DNA from: Ambrosia x helenae
Taxonomy: Eukaryota > Streptophyta > Magnoliopsida > Asterales > Asteraceae
Direction: 5' to 3'
DNA length: 64,000 nt
Assembly: GCA_030844895.1 (NCBI GenBank)
Contig: CM061228.1
Span: 34,100,626-34,164,625, forward strand
How positions within the stretch are numbered: position 1 is the first letter of the stretch; every line of letters begins with the position of its first letter. Shown one piece after another: positions 32,852 to 44,633 of the stretch. The notes under the pieces are model-generated. The model was not told the DNA's origin. It ran no database searches and saw only the letters and a program-made list of their open reading frames with translations. Position numbers and translations under genes: made by a program.

Positions 32852-35077
32852 TCAAGAACTTTGTTGAAATCTTTTGAATCTTTTTGATAAATCTGACAGT
32901 TTTATTTTGGCACTCTCAAGTTGTACCTTGAGAAGCTTATTTTCTTCTGTCAATTTATCAAAATCAGCACATTTAACACACACTTTAGAATGAGATTCAG
33001 AACTTACCGGTTTAGGAGGTTCTGTCATTGCCATCAATGTGAAGTGAGCTTCCTTCCCTGCGAAGAATTTTGAGTAGTCAATCTTGGTGCACGCATCATC
33101 CACCATGCACGACTTGTGGGTCATAAGGAAATCAGCTTCAGCTAGCAACTGATCAATATCATCATCTAGTGAATTCACACTAGCTTCTAAGTCAGAATCA
33201 CTCTCCATGTCTGAATAAGCTGAATCATAGTGCTCTCCAACATCTGTGATAGAATCAAGAATCATTCCAGATTTCTTGTCTTCACTCTCAGCAATCACCT
33301 CCTCATTCAACTCCTCTATTTTCAACTCCGACACTTTCTCTATTACAACCTCCTCTTCAATCTTCTCATGATCATCCAAACTCATCTTCTGTGCCACACA
33401 AGCCACATTTCCAGCAGTAATCTCCTCCACTCCAAATTGCATACCCGTCCAATCAAAACCTTCATCTTTTTTAATCACAAGTGCTTGGTTTTGATTGTCA
33501 GTTTGGTTTTGGTTTTGAGTGTTAGGTGTAGAGATAGGAACAATGGTTCGGTTTGGATTCTGTTGTGGTTGGTTTTGAGTTGTATGTTGTCTAGTGTTGG
33601 CATTTTGTTGTGTGTTTTGACGGTTCTGGTAGTTGTTTTGAGGTTGAAAGCTAGAGATGTTAGGACTGTTGTATGATACCTGATTTTGGTTTTGGTTTTG
33701 TCTGTTTTGGTAGGTTGAATTGAACGGGTTTCGATTACCTTGTTGTGCCGACTGTGTACACTCTCTCTTAAAATGACCCTTCTCACCACAATTGAAGCAT
33801 GTAACCTTGGCTTTGTTGAAGCCGTAAGTGGTGTTAGGAGAAGTTGAAAGGTCAGTTCTTCCAGTTTTCTGGATAAAATCAGTGGCTCTCCTCATTATGC
33901 TCGCAAATGCCCACTGTATGTCCATAAGCTCCATCTCCTCTTTATCGATTTGTGCGTAGTCCTCATTGGTGAGATTGTTGTTTCCAATCTGACTAGCAAC
34001 TAAACCGTTGTATGATGCAACCATAGTAGATACTAAAGCAACATGCTGTTGAGCAATCTCAACAGTCACATTGTTAAGATTAGAAGTCTCTAACACAATC
34101 GGGCTTTGATTTGATTGTGTTTGAGTGATCTGCATTTGGTTCATGTGAGGAGTATATTGTTGTTGTTGAGGTTGACTTGCTGTGTAACAAGCAGCTTGTT
34201 GTAAAGGTGAAAAAGGTGGAATAAAGTTTGGTGTTTGATAAGATTGTGGTGTGTATGATGAAGTTTGGGCAAGATAGTTGATTGGTGCTTTTGTGGGTTC
34301 AACAACATTGGATACACATGCAATGTGAGGTGCAACATTTGAAGTAGAGCTTGAAGTAGAAAGAGAATTAGATGTACCACTCACATACAGATCTGGATTC
34401 TGTGGAATCTGCGCTCTCTTGGCTTTCCTCTTCTCCTCCATTTCTTTGTTTTCCAGTTTTTGTATGAACTCGTTGATAGTCCAATACTGGTATGCATCCT
34501 TTTCCTTCAACACTTCAATGTGTTGGTTCCAGTAAGGTGGTAAAGCATCAGCAAATTTATCCACCAGTTCTGACATCGGTATGCTGATCTCATAGCTCGA
34601 AAGTTCTGTGAGCAAATGGCAATACCGTGGAACCAATTCTTTTAAAGTCTCATTGCCCATGTAACTAAAGTTCTCGAATTCTTTTCGAAGCTCTTCCATT
34701 CTCAGCTTCCTTGTCTTCTCATTACCATCATGTCTGTTTCTCAGCATATCCCACAGTTGTTTTGATGTTGTACACGATCCAAACTGATGCAGCAAATCAG
34801 TGTTGATCGCCTGAGATAACTGACAAAACGCCTTCTTCTCGATCGCAAACCTCTTTTTCTCATCATCAGCCAAATTCTCCAACGGTATCGGTTCTCCAGT
34901 ATTCTCCAGAATAGGAGCAACATAACCCTTTACTATCATCTGCCATGCTTCAGCTCCCTCTAAGCCTTGTCCCTCCACATGTATCTTAAACTTTGTCTTC
35001 CATGTGTTGTACTCCTTCATGTCCATGAGCTTTGGTGGACGATTGCCGCTTCCTGGTGATAGATCTTGGAAGCTCAT
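32852..35077 (-). pseudogene. Copia B gag
   Basis: The true start is the Met at 35077 (MSFQDLSPGSGNRPPKLMD); about 19 codons upstream in the same frame are antisense A2 sequence. Copia gag motifs: EYNTWKTKFKIHVEGQG, TSKQLWDMLRNRHDGNEKTR, FADALPPYWNQHIE. A CCHC knuckle (CFNCGEKGHFKREC) and a Gln/Asn-rich tail follow, then an acidic segment. The frame ends at 32852 through a one-base shift. This is the longest intact frame of the window (about 740 aa). Confidence 0.9.
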
Positions 35078-35078
35078 C

Positions 35079-38000
35079 AAATGAAGAGCCTCTCTCAAGA
35101 AACTTTTACAAGAATGTTGGGTCCAAACACCCAAGAAAAAGTATCAAAAGCAAAAGTTTCCAAAACACAAGCAAAAGGTGATAAGACAACAACTGTTGTT
35201 CAAACCTCTGTTGCTGAGCCCATTGCTCCTGGTGATCATGGCACTACATCCAGTGCTGTGAAACCCACACCAGCCACTTCCAAAAGAAAACTTCCATCCA
35301 CTAAACCCTCCAAAAAGCAACCAAAAAGGGTAACTCTGAAAGATGAGATACCAGAGGAAAACCCTGTTGTAACACAAATGCAACATACAACCACTGTTGA
35401 TACTTCCTCTCAACAGATGGATATATCTCCACCTAATCAAACTCCTCATGCATCCTCACAAAAGGATCATGTTGTAAGCCAAGGGGAAACACATCTAGAA
35501 GCATTTGAGTCACTTGACCATATGTTCCAAAGTCCTTCTTCTGGTGTTGCATCTCTTTTCACTCCACAACTATCACCATCACATGTTCCTCCCACTATGC
35601 AACCATTGTTCGAAGCCATTGATAAAACTCAGGATAATCCCAGTTCCTCTCTATCACCTATTACTGAGAGCATACTTCCACAAGTGACTGGGTCTGAGAA
35701 AAATCAAGTGGCTAGCCCACGAACAGAAGAGGCCACACCTCTTGAGTTACATGTAACTCAAGGTAGTTTTTCAAGTGAAGCAACCACTACTGTTGTAGAG
35801 ACCATTCACAACAGGACAATGGTTACATTCCTAAGACTTCCTTGAAGGCAACAACTGATGAGGCCACTATAGTGACCCCAAAACCAGTTAGAAGTCCCCA
35901 GAACCAAGACAAAGGGGCATCTGGTTTCTATTCTATGGACTCACCTCCTAGAACTGAACCAGATACAACTACCACTTCTGGTAGGAATTCAGATGATCCT
36001 ATTAAATTAGGTGATGAATTAAGATACCAGGAATTGATAGAGAGAGTTACAACCATTGACTCATCAGTCAATGAAATCAAGACTGATATCAAGACAATGA
36101 TGCAAACTTTGGCTACCCTCACCAAAAGTCAACCATCCACACAAGACATTGCTAGTGAGCTATGGAAGTCTATTAGCCCCATTATCATAGCTCATCGAAA
36201 ACTAGCAGATCAAACCCATGAAACCTATATGGCTCAAATCAGAAAATGGTGGATGCTAGGTACACAGATACCCAAGCAGATATCAAAGCCATTAAAGATC
36301 ATCTGCTGAAGACCACTGGCTCTACCCCCACAACTATTTTAAGAGATGAAGATGATGATGAGTTCACTGCTGATGATGCCAAAAAGGGGGAGAGTGGCAG
36401 AGATAGATTGCCAAAGTTAGATCCCTTTGGAATTCCACCTTCACAAAAAGGTCAATCACAAAAGCCTGCTGACAAACCAGGGTCTACTTCAGCTCCACAA
36501 CAATCCACTACTCAAACCACTGATGAACCTGCCAAAGCTGAAAAGGCAAAGAAGATTGATGAATCTGCTAATGTCATGGCTGAAAAGGCTACTGAAGCTA
36601 AGTTGAAAAGGTCTAACACTTTGGAAGTTAAAGCAGAGTTTCTAGTGTAGAAGAAACAAGAACAACAGCAAGAAATTGAAGATGTTGGCTCTTCTAAAAG
36701 GAAGAAAATGCCTACAAAACATGTTAGGCAACTACCATCCCAAACCTCTGTTCCTAAATCATCTGCTATAATAACTGCTGCTAACACCACTATAACCACT
36801 GCTACAACCACTAAACCTACCATAACTACAACCACTGTACCCATCATCACAACAACGACCACCACTACACCACCCACATCACCATCTCAACCCAAACATC
36901 TGCTGGTCCTACACAAGTGCCAACAGATGTTAACACATCCACTGCTTCCCAAACACCATCATCTCCTCTGATCCTATACAAAGGGAAGAGAAAATCAACC
37001 TTTGTGGTACATGATGAGAATATAGAAACCACACCAACTCCCATTTCATCACCACAATCTGCACCCATTCCAGCTATTCCACTAACATCCTTCTCACCAC
37101 ACACTTCCAAATTTGCATCCCATAGACCACCACCATTCATCACACCATTGGATGCTCAGTATCCTCTTGAGCTTGATCTACTCAAGGGGGAAATTAAATC
37201 CTTCTATAATACTGAGGACCCATCTCAAAGAAGTTTCCAATCTCTCCCAAATCTGCCTATGCCCAAAAACATTGATGAATACCTAAAAATGAAAGCAGTG
37301 CAGACAGATTTGATAATCAAGGAGAAATGTAAAGGAAAGGATGACAGGACAGTTCAGGGCATTCATTCAGCAGAGCTTAGCAAATTAAGAAGGATTGAAG
37401 ATTTTGCTAAGACCCTGAGCAATTCCATGTCCAACCAGCCTATCAGTGGTAAATTGGAGAAAGTAGTCAGAGAATCTATTCTTGATCAAATCATGGCTGC
37501 TAAACCTTACAAAACAAATAGAAAACAATTTACAGGCTGGAACACTCATGCCCTTCAAGAGGAATTATACAGGATTGAAGAAATGACCAAACATCCAACT
37601 CAAGTAGCTTCTACTCCTGATTTCAGAAAAGGCAGAGACCCTGTCAGGGCCTTAAAATTCAAAAGAATGAGGGAAGAAATAGTTGATGCCAAGTATGGAG
37701 AAATGAGGTCTGTGGCAAGATGGGCTGAGCTGAGGTTGGTTGAAACATACAAGAAACTTGAAGAGAATAGAAAACCGATCCTACACTTCAGAGAAAACCA
37801 ATCTACCCTGATGCACCGGTGGTTAGAAAATTCAATAGACTTTTTCACTTGATAGCCTACTCTCAACATCTGATCTCTCCATAGCAACCAAGAGACAATA
37901 CAAAAGGCAGAAACAGATGTCTGAGAAGGATGAAAATGAGTTTGCAAACACCTTTGTGAAAGAAGGGATTTTCAATCAAGACCATTACTTCTCTGATCCC

Positions 38001-38327
38001 ATCAGTGAAGAATTAAGAAGAATCATTGGCAGGCCTCCATCACCAAACTCATCTAGAATAAATCTGCAACTCAAAAACTCTTCAGATTCAAAAATTCTAA
38101 AGTGGAAGGTCAACAAAGACACCCATGAATTGACTCTGCTCAGATCTGATGGAGAGGCTCAAAAGTTAAGAATGGATGATACATATGGTCTGTGTGCAGA
38201 TGATCTCCAAGACCTTCTGAACTTAGATTTGGAAAGAGATGCTGAAGACTTGTTCTCTTTCAATTTTGAATTGCAATTCAAAGGGCAAATTAGAGAAAGT
38301 CTGATGAGGAATAAAGATCGGCAATAA
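35079..38327 (+). pseudogene. Extra ORF fragment of copia A2
   Basis: Homologous to the A1 extra ORF from its residue about 225 on. Blocks are at 35079-35845, 35842-36309, 36246-36650, 36917-37852 and 37917-38327. Landmarks shared with A1: HRKLADQTHETYMAQIR, RDEDDDEFTADDAKKGESGR, YPLELDLLKGEIKSFYN, RRIEDFAKTLSNSMS and the C-terminus GQIRESLMRNKD. The Thr/Pro/Lys-rich middle differs much more than the helical C-terminal part. Function unknown. Confidence 0.75.
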
Positions 38328-38364
38328 AGATTGACTTTTGGCATCATCTGTTCTAAGGGAAGAT

Positions 38365-39042
38365 TGTTGGGTCTGCTGAACTGGAGAGTAGAACAGATGA
38401 ATTGAAAAGCCAAAACATACTATATATATGATCCTTAATAAAACAGTAGTTTACATGAGGATCCTCCCAAAAGACTGTTGACTCTAACAACTGCTGTTCT
38501 CCTAACATCTGTTGTACAAGTGCTAATCTCAAAGGACAAATTGAAGAAACAACTGCTGAGCTAAAGACTGTTGAAGACACAAGGTTTGTTGGAGCCAACA
38601 GCACTTAGGCTCCAACGGATGATTCAAGCCATCAGAGTTTTACCCCTTCAGACATTTAGTCATCAGCATTTACCAATGTAACAGTGTTTGTATTGATCAG
38701 ATGTTTTATGTTGTTATATCTATTAGTTGTCACTGTCTTAGGTGATGTCAGTCATAGGTCATCAGAGGTTAGGTTTGTCTATAAATAGAACAGTGCATGT
38801 ACTATTCTATTCATCACTCCAAACATTTTCTTAAGACAAACACTGTGAGTGATCAGGCTAAGGGGGAGAAATTGTGTACTATAACTGAATCTATGTTGAT
38901 TAATGAAAAGTTTTAGTTCAAAGCAATTATCCCATTTGCTATGATTTATAGTTTACTACTCCGCTGCACTTTCCATTATTATCTATCTTCATTCTGTTTC
39001 ATTTATTAAACATTCATAACAAATCAAACTCAGATCCTAACA
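38365..39042 (+). repeat. 3' LTR of copia A2
   Basis: TGTTGGGTCTGCTG to ATCCTAACA, 678 bp, preceded by a purine tract (AAGGGAAGAT). TATAAATA is at 38780-38787. It is the only LTR of the three that retains the right terminus next to a recognisable target sequence (TTTAG, inside RNase H). Confidence 0.9.
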
Positions 39043-39253
39043 TTTAGTGATGCAGATTATGGTGGCTATGATATTGACGCCAAATCCACAACGGCTAGAT
39101 GTCAATTTCTGGGAAGCAGGCTTGTGACTTGGCAATGCAAGAAGCAAACGTCAGTTGCATTATCAACATGTGAAGCCGAATATGTGTAAGCCTCTAGTTG
39201 TTGTTCATAGGTTCTTTGGATTCAAAAGCAGATGCGCGACTACAGTTTGAAAT
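39043..39253 (+). pseudogene. Copia B (plus-strand copy) RNase H, first part
   Basis: Encodes FSDADYGGYDIDAKSTTARC, then VTWQCKKQ and LSTCEAEYV, with two stops (about 39187 and 39209). It is the equivalent of 28149-27995 on the minus strand. Interrupted on the left by A2 and on the right by solo LTR D. Confidence 0.88.
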
Positions 39254-40782
39254 TGTAACACCCCAACCGATGGCTGAAACATCGAGGTGTCACGTATGAA
39301 TGATTGTTCAGTAGCACATGGTAATCAAGTTTTAATTAAGAATTTATTTAAAGTAAATATCCAAATTTTGAAATACATAACAAAGTATCGAATGAAATCT
39401 AGTACATAAAATAATCAAACAAAGCATAAAACTTCAAATATCTCCTCATGCTAGCTCTAGACTTCAAGCATCGGTATTTCCTGTGAGTTTGGAAAAAATG
39501 GGAGGGGGTCAACTAGAAGTTGGTGAGAATACATAAGCCAAGTCAAGCAATAAGTTTTAAAAGAATAAAAGTTTAGCAATTCATATGTCTAATGTAAGTT
39601 TAAGTCTACCTGAATAAACAACAAACATAGTATGCACATAATCAATCCTCCGACAAAGTTTAGGTCCATCCCGTATCCACGGTTCACCTTAATATAACGT
39701 TGGAACGATAACAATCACCCGCGCTCCCCATAAAAGATGGTCAACGAATCTGGGTGGGGTTGTCAATCCAATAGATCTATCATTGTATACCGCCGGCTTG
39801 ATCAGGGTTAATGATTATCCATGTTTAAGTTTAAGTCTAATAGTCTTTGTCTAAGTCATGAGGCATCAAAGTTTACAACTAGACATATATGTAGAATTGC
39901 TTAAGTATAAAGTTTTCAAGTATAAAGAATTGCATAAACAAGGTTACATAAACCCACCTTAGCAAAGTGTTAAGTCTTGTGAAATATAATAAGTGTGGTC
40001 CAACGTTGCAAGTATTACCCTATGTTTAAGGCAATAAATAAGTCTAAGGCTTTCTAGTCTACAAGTATTTCTAGGGTTCCTAATTTGGGGATAAGTAATT
40101 GTTTAATTATTAATTAGGTAAATTGTAAATAAATAAAAGAAATTCGGAAAATAAATAAATAAAAGACTATTTGTAGATTTTTTATTAAGGATGGTCATAT
40201 TATAAGATTTTAAGTATGAAAATAATTTTTATAAAATTATTTTCTCAAAAATTGAATATTTAGTATATTTATTTCTATTTGTCAAAATATAATTTTAATA
40301 TCTAAAAATATTAAAATTAAAGAAATTTCAAATTAAAATTTATATTTCTGTTCTAAATAAACAAAAACAATTTTTGTAAAATTTTGGTATAAATATATTG
40401 AAAAATGAATTTATTATGATTTATTTATGATTAAAATAACAAAAATTAATTAAAAATATTAAATAAACGGTTTTTTCTGGAATAAATTTTATTTCTGAAA
40501 TACTTATTGATCTACAAGTTTAAAATAATTTTTGAGGGATTTTATAAAGTCATTTCGATATTTTTATAGAATTTTAAAATTATAATTGAATAAACTTGTA
40601 ATATTTATAATATATTAAATAAATGATTTTTGAAAAACTAAAAATTTTATAATAAACTTTGTCATTAGATTAACACAAAATAATTTTTATAGAATTTATA
40701 AGACATTTTTAGTATTTAAAAACTATTTTTAAAATATAATAGAAAGTATATGTATATAAGAAACTAACAAAAAAATAGTTGT

Positions 40783-40862
40783 CTGTGCCGGGACTCGAAC
40801 CCGAGTCCTTGGCCGAGTCAGTGTCTTAAATCACGAGCCCAGACCAGTTGGTCTGGACCCTT
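40783..40862 (-). other. tRNA-like segment 1 in solo LTR D
   Basis: The minus strand contains GGTTCGAGTCC (40791-40801), a perfect RNA polymerase III B box in a T-arm-like stem (GACTCGGGTTCGAGTCCC). An A-box-like AACTGGTCTGGGC lies about 50 bp upstream. It does not fold as a full tRNA by eye. Confidence 0.5.
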
Positions 40863-40939
40863 AGAACAATTAATATTGATTCCAAATAATCATAAATGTC
40901 ACTTAATTAATTTCATGATTTGTTTAGAAAAATGAAAGT

Positions 40940-41026
40940 GGAAGACGGGGCTCGAACTCCCATCATATCCGGTTCACACGCCTTTAAACCAGCAGGTTTT
41001 ACCAACTGATCTGTGGATCAGTTGGT
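40940..41026 (-). other. tRNA-like segment 2 and hairpin in solo LTR D
   Basis: Minus strand: GATCAGTTGGTAAAACC resembles a D-arm/A box, and GGGAGTTCGAGCCCC resembles a T-arm/B box, spaced as in a tRNA. At its 5' side is a perfect hairpin, ACCAACTGATC-TGTG-GATCAGTTGGT (41001-41026). No complete acceptor stem is visible. Confidence 0.5.
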
Positions 41027-41818
41027 GACAAATTCTAATCTGTATTAAGTTTAAACCAATACTGTCTGTGTCATCGTCCCCAAACTAAAAACATAAGAAA
41101 CCCTAGAATCAAAACTGATTAATCACGACATTATAATGTAATTAACCATAGGGGTTTTTAATCCCCCATCACAAGCGATCCAAAATTACAAAAATCAGGG
41201 GTTAAGATGTACCGAAAGATTGTGAAATTCGAGCACAAAGAGGCGAGCAGAATAGCTTCAAAATCACGAGGTTTTGGTAATCGTAGGGTGGATATGACAT
41301 AGGGCTTCTCTTAATCGGCCTTTTGTGAGGGCGTGTGCGAGTTTAATTGATCTAAAAGCAAGTATTTATACGAATTGGTTTGTTTCGATTAGGAATGTTC
41401 AAAAATAATAAAGAACGTGAGTCAATGGTCGTGATTGATGGGCTAAAGAAGCGTATGGTTTCCTTATTCGACAATCCATATAATTCATTACCAAACTTAG
41501 CAAATAGGCGCGTTGATCTTGAATTGAAGTGTTGGTGAGGCGGGCTTGTGCGAAGAAGATGCAGGTCATGGTTGATTTGTGCATTAATGGTTTTGGAATT
41601 GATAATAATCAAACAAAGGCATGTTATTATTATTGTTTTTTTTTTTTAGCTGTGCAGGAGAGGGGAGAGGAAGTGGAGATGTGGGCTGGGTCTTTTCATT
41701 TGGGCTGCAGGTTGTGGGCTCAGATTTGGGCTCTGAAATTTTTAAGGTGTGGGGTGGCTTGGTTATGGTTTTGGTTAAAATGTTTTTAAAAACTTGTAAG
41801 TTTTCCTAAGTCCGAAAC

Positions 41819-41843
41819 TTATTACTATTAGTTTTATTATTAC

Positions 41844-41894
<51 letters not shown>
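41819..41894. repeat. ATT microsatellite in LTR D
   Basis: About 20 ATT/TTA units with a few interruptions at the start. Confidence 0.9.
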
Positions 41895-42010
41895 GTTTTG
41901 AAATAAAAAAAAATTATTAGACAAGGTTATATTTGTACCAAAAGAAGTATAATATAGGTAAAGTGATGACTTTATTAATTCAAAGATTGGGAAAATTTCG
42001 TGACGTTACA

Positions 42011-42268
42011 GCAATTTCTTAAAAACCCCCCATGCATTGCGATAATGAAGCAGCCATAGCACTCAATAAAGACACTGTCAATCATTCTAAGGCTAAGCAC
42101 ATCCGAATACGGTATCACTTTATTCGTGATTGCTATGCTAAAGGATTGATTTACATGGTCAAAATCCACACTGACTATCAGATAGCTGATCTTTTTACCA
42201 AAGCTTTTGACAAATCTCGATTTGAATTTTTACTAAAAGCTAATGGTAATAAGGAAAAGCAGAATTAA
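42011..42268 (+). pseudogene. Copia B (plus-strand copy) RNase H, second part
   Basis: Continues the frame broken by LTR D: HCDNEAAIALNKDTVNHSK, HIRIRYHFIRDCYAKG, then ADLFTKAFDKSRFEF and the stop at 42266-42268. It matches 27994-27729 of the minus-strand copy. Confidence 0.9.
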
Positions 42269-43370
42269 TCTTAACATCGGTTTATCAAAAAATTTTATTT
42301 GTTTTCATGCTTTCATAAATTAAAAATCCAAAAATATGTTTTTAATTTTAGGGGAGCATTTTATTCCAGAAAATCTAAAAACATTGAAAATTTTGAAAAA
42401 CCATAAAAATCAGAAAAACCGAAAATGATTTTTCCTGGAAAAAAGAGGAAATGATAGTACATCAGTGAGGATCTATCACATGCTAAACATTGAAAAGTCA
42501 AATACCTGATGCGTGTTGACTTTGTGTGATGTGTTGATAGGCTTCGTAGACTTATTACTGCGTGCCTTAGGGATACAAACATAACGAACTACTCGTTGTG
42601 TGGCTGAACACCTCATGGGCATATGGTCTTAGTACCGTAATTTCGTTTGATAGGGTTTGCCAAAATCAGAGGTTTCGGGTTGTTATGTTGATTGTTATTT
42701 GGGGATAGCCTAACTGATCTTTTGTCGTATTGATTTACGGACCTAGATCAGTCAGGGTATCTTAACAAAAAAGCTTTAATGCCAAAACCTAAAGTTACCG
42801 AATGAGAAACTTGAAATGGGTTATGATAATCAAAGATTATCTGATTCATCGTATCTAATCAATTGAGCAAATCATGATTGATATAAGACCTCAACCTGGT
42901 AGAGTGCACATGTTACTCTGTAGCATTGATTTGCTGACTTGTACACCTCTGTGCCTCATACCTTGTAAATTACGGATAACAATAGCATAATCACGCGTTA
43001 CGATGAACCTTTGTGCAAAATTCCTTGATACGATAGTATGTCGTGTGTGTGGGAACCACAGGTGAGTTAGTTATAAATACACCTAAAGCGTATCATTTTA
43101 AAGCATTACATAACGGTCTGCATGTGAGTTTATGTGGACAACAATATCAGCAATTACCGAGTTACACAGTCAGTACAGTTAAATTGAAACAAAACAATAG
43201 TGTGATGTGATCCTCTTACCGGAAAATCACAAAACGTTTATTGTTGTATGTGGATTTCTTTCATATACAAAAACTCAAAAAGATTTTTGGCGTGTTTTAA
43301 CATAAATTTCAGAAAATCCAAAAGATTTTACATTTCTGTGTTATTTTCGATAACCGATGTTGGATGATGA
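42269..43370 (+). repeat. 3' non-coding region and LTR of the plus-strand copia B
   Basis: Begins with AT-rich sequence and a short purine stretch (AGGGGAGC, about 42351), and has a TATAAATAC box near 43073. It matches 26512-27728 in inverse orientation up to about 43365. Terminal bases are not certain. Confidence 0.6.
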
Positions 43371-44094
43371 TCATTTTCTGAAGTTTGACGAGCCAATTTG
43401 AGTTTTGTATCATTAAAATGAAAATTTTGAGAAATTGAAGGTTTAAATGTTTGAAAATGACAAAACGTGAATCGAATCAGACGAATTGGTAAAAATCAGT
43501 TTTCCATATGTCTCATTCGACCTTTCGTTATGTAACCCCACGGATTTTTCCTTTTATTTTTCATTTTATCTCATTCCTGAAATTTTTAAACAAAATTAAA
43601 CATATTTATATTTATTTATATTAATTTAATTAACATGGTGTTTATAAATTTAGTAATGCTATACCCTATTCTAATTATTATTAGAAAGTTTTTTTATATA
43701 TAAAAAAATGATGATAATAAATTTATTGATAAGAATTTTATGATTCTTATTAAGGTTTAAATCGAAACCCACTTAAATCGACCATGATATTCTTGATGGA
43801 ATCAATAAATTTGTTAAGATTCGGATATCCTAACCAAAGATTTCTTCCAGATTTACAATTATCTCTTCCAACCCGACTTTAATCCCATTTTAATCGTGAA
43901 TTTGATGTGTTTATCTCGGAAATTATAGGTTATAGAAACCGACTTGGAGCTTATCTTTTTCTAAATTCAAATTCGTGTATTATCCTTAAACCCTCTATAA
44001 ATTACCCCTTCCTAGCGTCTATATCTTCATTACGAATCAAAACCACAAACAAATCCCTCTGATCATTGCCTCCTAGTGGTTGAAATTGAACTGA
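43371..44094. other. Unassigned sequence, possible promoter-like stretch
   Basis: No coding region. Positions 43990-44060 contain CTCTATAAATTACCCC followed by a C/A-rich leader-like segment (CAAAACCACAAACAAATCCC). It may be a piece of another LTR or a gene promoter. No repeat partner was found in the window. Confidence 0.3.
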
Positions 44095-44633
44095 CCCTAT
44101 TTACCTAAAAGTAGTAAATGAGAATAAAATACAGTTAATGAATAAAACAGTAAATACTTCAAATGATTCTTAGATATATTGGAAATAATATCTACAAAGG
44201 AATGTCTAAAATAGTGGGATGAACCCATCTATTTATAGACCAAAAGTAAACGTACATGAGAAGTATTGAAGCAATATAATATGTACAAATACTACAATAG
44301 GCTATAGCATTGGTACTTGTACAAAGACTTTAACAATACTAATATTAAACTAAACTACTGAAGTATAAGTCGTTTAGAATCTTCTATCAAACAGCTGATG
44401 AGTGACAAACTACTGATGAGTAGTTTGTCTTTAGTAGTTCTTCAGAGACTTGTCTGGTTGGTCTTCAGAACTTCTGATCATTTCTCTTTAGTACTTGATA
44501 TATTCTTCTTCAGCACTTGCAGTCTTCTTCTTCAGCAGTTTCTATACTTAGAATTATTTGCAGAAACATGAATTAGACTAAGGTATCCAAAAGTGGTTTT
44601 GTCAATCCTTTTTGTCCTTACATCAAGGATTGA
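44095..44633 (-). repeat. Copia-type LTR, probably solo, minus strand
   Basis: On the minus strand it starts TGTAAGGACAAAAAGG and ends near GTAAATAGGGTCA. It contains TCTATAAATAGATGGG (TATA) followed by the leader architecture of the A-family LTR (GTCTATAAATAGAACAG), and many AGTAGTTTGTC / CAGAAGTTCTGAAG phrases. No primer site or polypurine tract adjoins, and no target duplication was confirmed, so the ends may be off by some bases. Confidence 0.45.

Larger units (their letters stand above)
26512..35077 (-). mobile_element. Ty1/copia retrotransposon B (minus strand), 5' LTR missing
   Basis: On the minus strand: gag (from 35077), linker, protease, integrase, RT and RNase H, then a 3' LTR-like region ending inside gypsy C gag. 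Integrase precedes RT, so copia. No primer site or 5' LTR exists beyond 35077; A2 sequence on the plus strand starts there. A second, plus-strand copy of this family lies at 39043-43370. Frames carry several stops and shifts. Confidence 0.9.
35078..39042 (+). mobile_element. Copia A2: 3' part of a second A-family element
   Basis: The sequence from 35079 (AAATGAAGAG) follows A1 from 13837 through the extra ORF, polypurine region and 3' LTR. Everything 5' of this (5' LTR, gag, pol) is missing. It ends ATCCTAACA at 39042, immediately followed by RNase H sequence of copia B in plus orientation. The divergence from A1 is clear at a glance, so it is a separate older copy or a related subfamily. Confidence 0.9.
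39254..42010 (-). mobile_element. Solo LTR D, 2,757 bp, gypsy-type
   Basis: On the minus strand it begins TGTAACGTCACGAAATTTTC and ends GGTTGGGGTGTTACA, giving TG...CA termini. Flanks are GAAAT (39249-39253) and GCAAT (42011-42015), a 5-bp target duplication with one change; the uninterrupted copia B copy reads GCAATTTCTT there. No coding region, primer site or second LTR lies inside, so it is a solo LTR. Its end resembles LTR F at 45112 (CACACCCCAACCGAT). It contains two tRNA-like segments. Confidence 0.8.

Noticed and set aside
35079..35134. N-terminal extension of copia B gag (MGVWTQHSCKSF...)
   Set aside because: These codons are antisense A2 sequence; the gag proper starts at 35077.
36512..36877. 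Val-rich minus-strand frame
   Set aside because: Antisense of the Thr/Pro-rich middle of the A2 extra ORF.
40783..41026. Genuine tRNA genes
   Set aside because: No complete acceptor stems or full cloverleaf by eye; only A/B-box-like parts inside an LTR.
44095..44633. Target duplication for the copia-like LTR
   Set aside because: Several candidate boundaries were tried; none gave matching 5-bp flanks.
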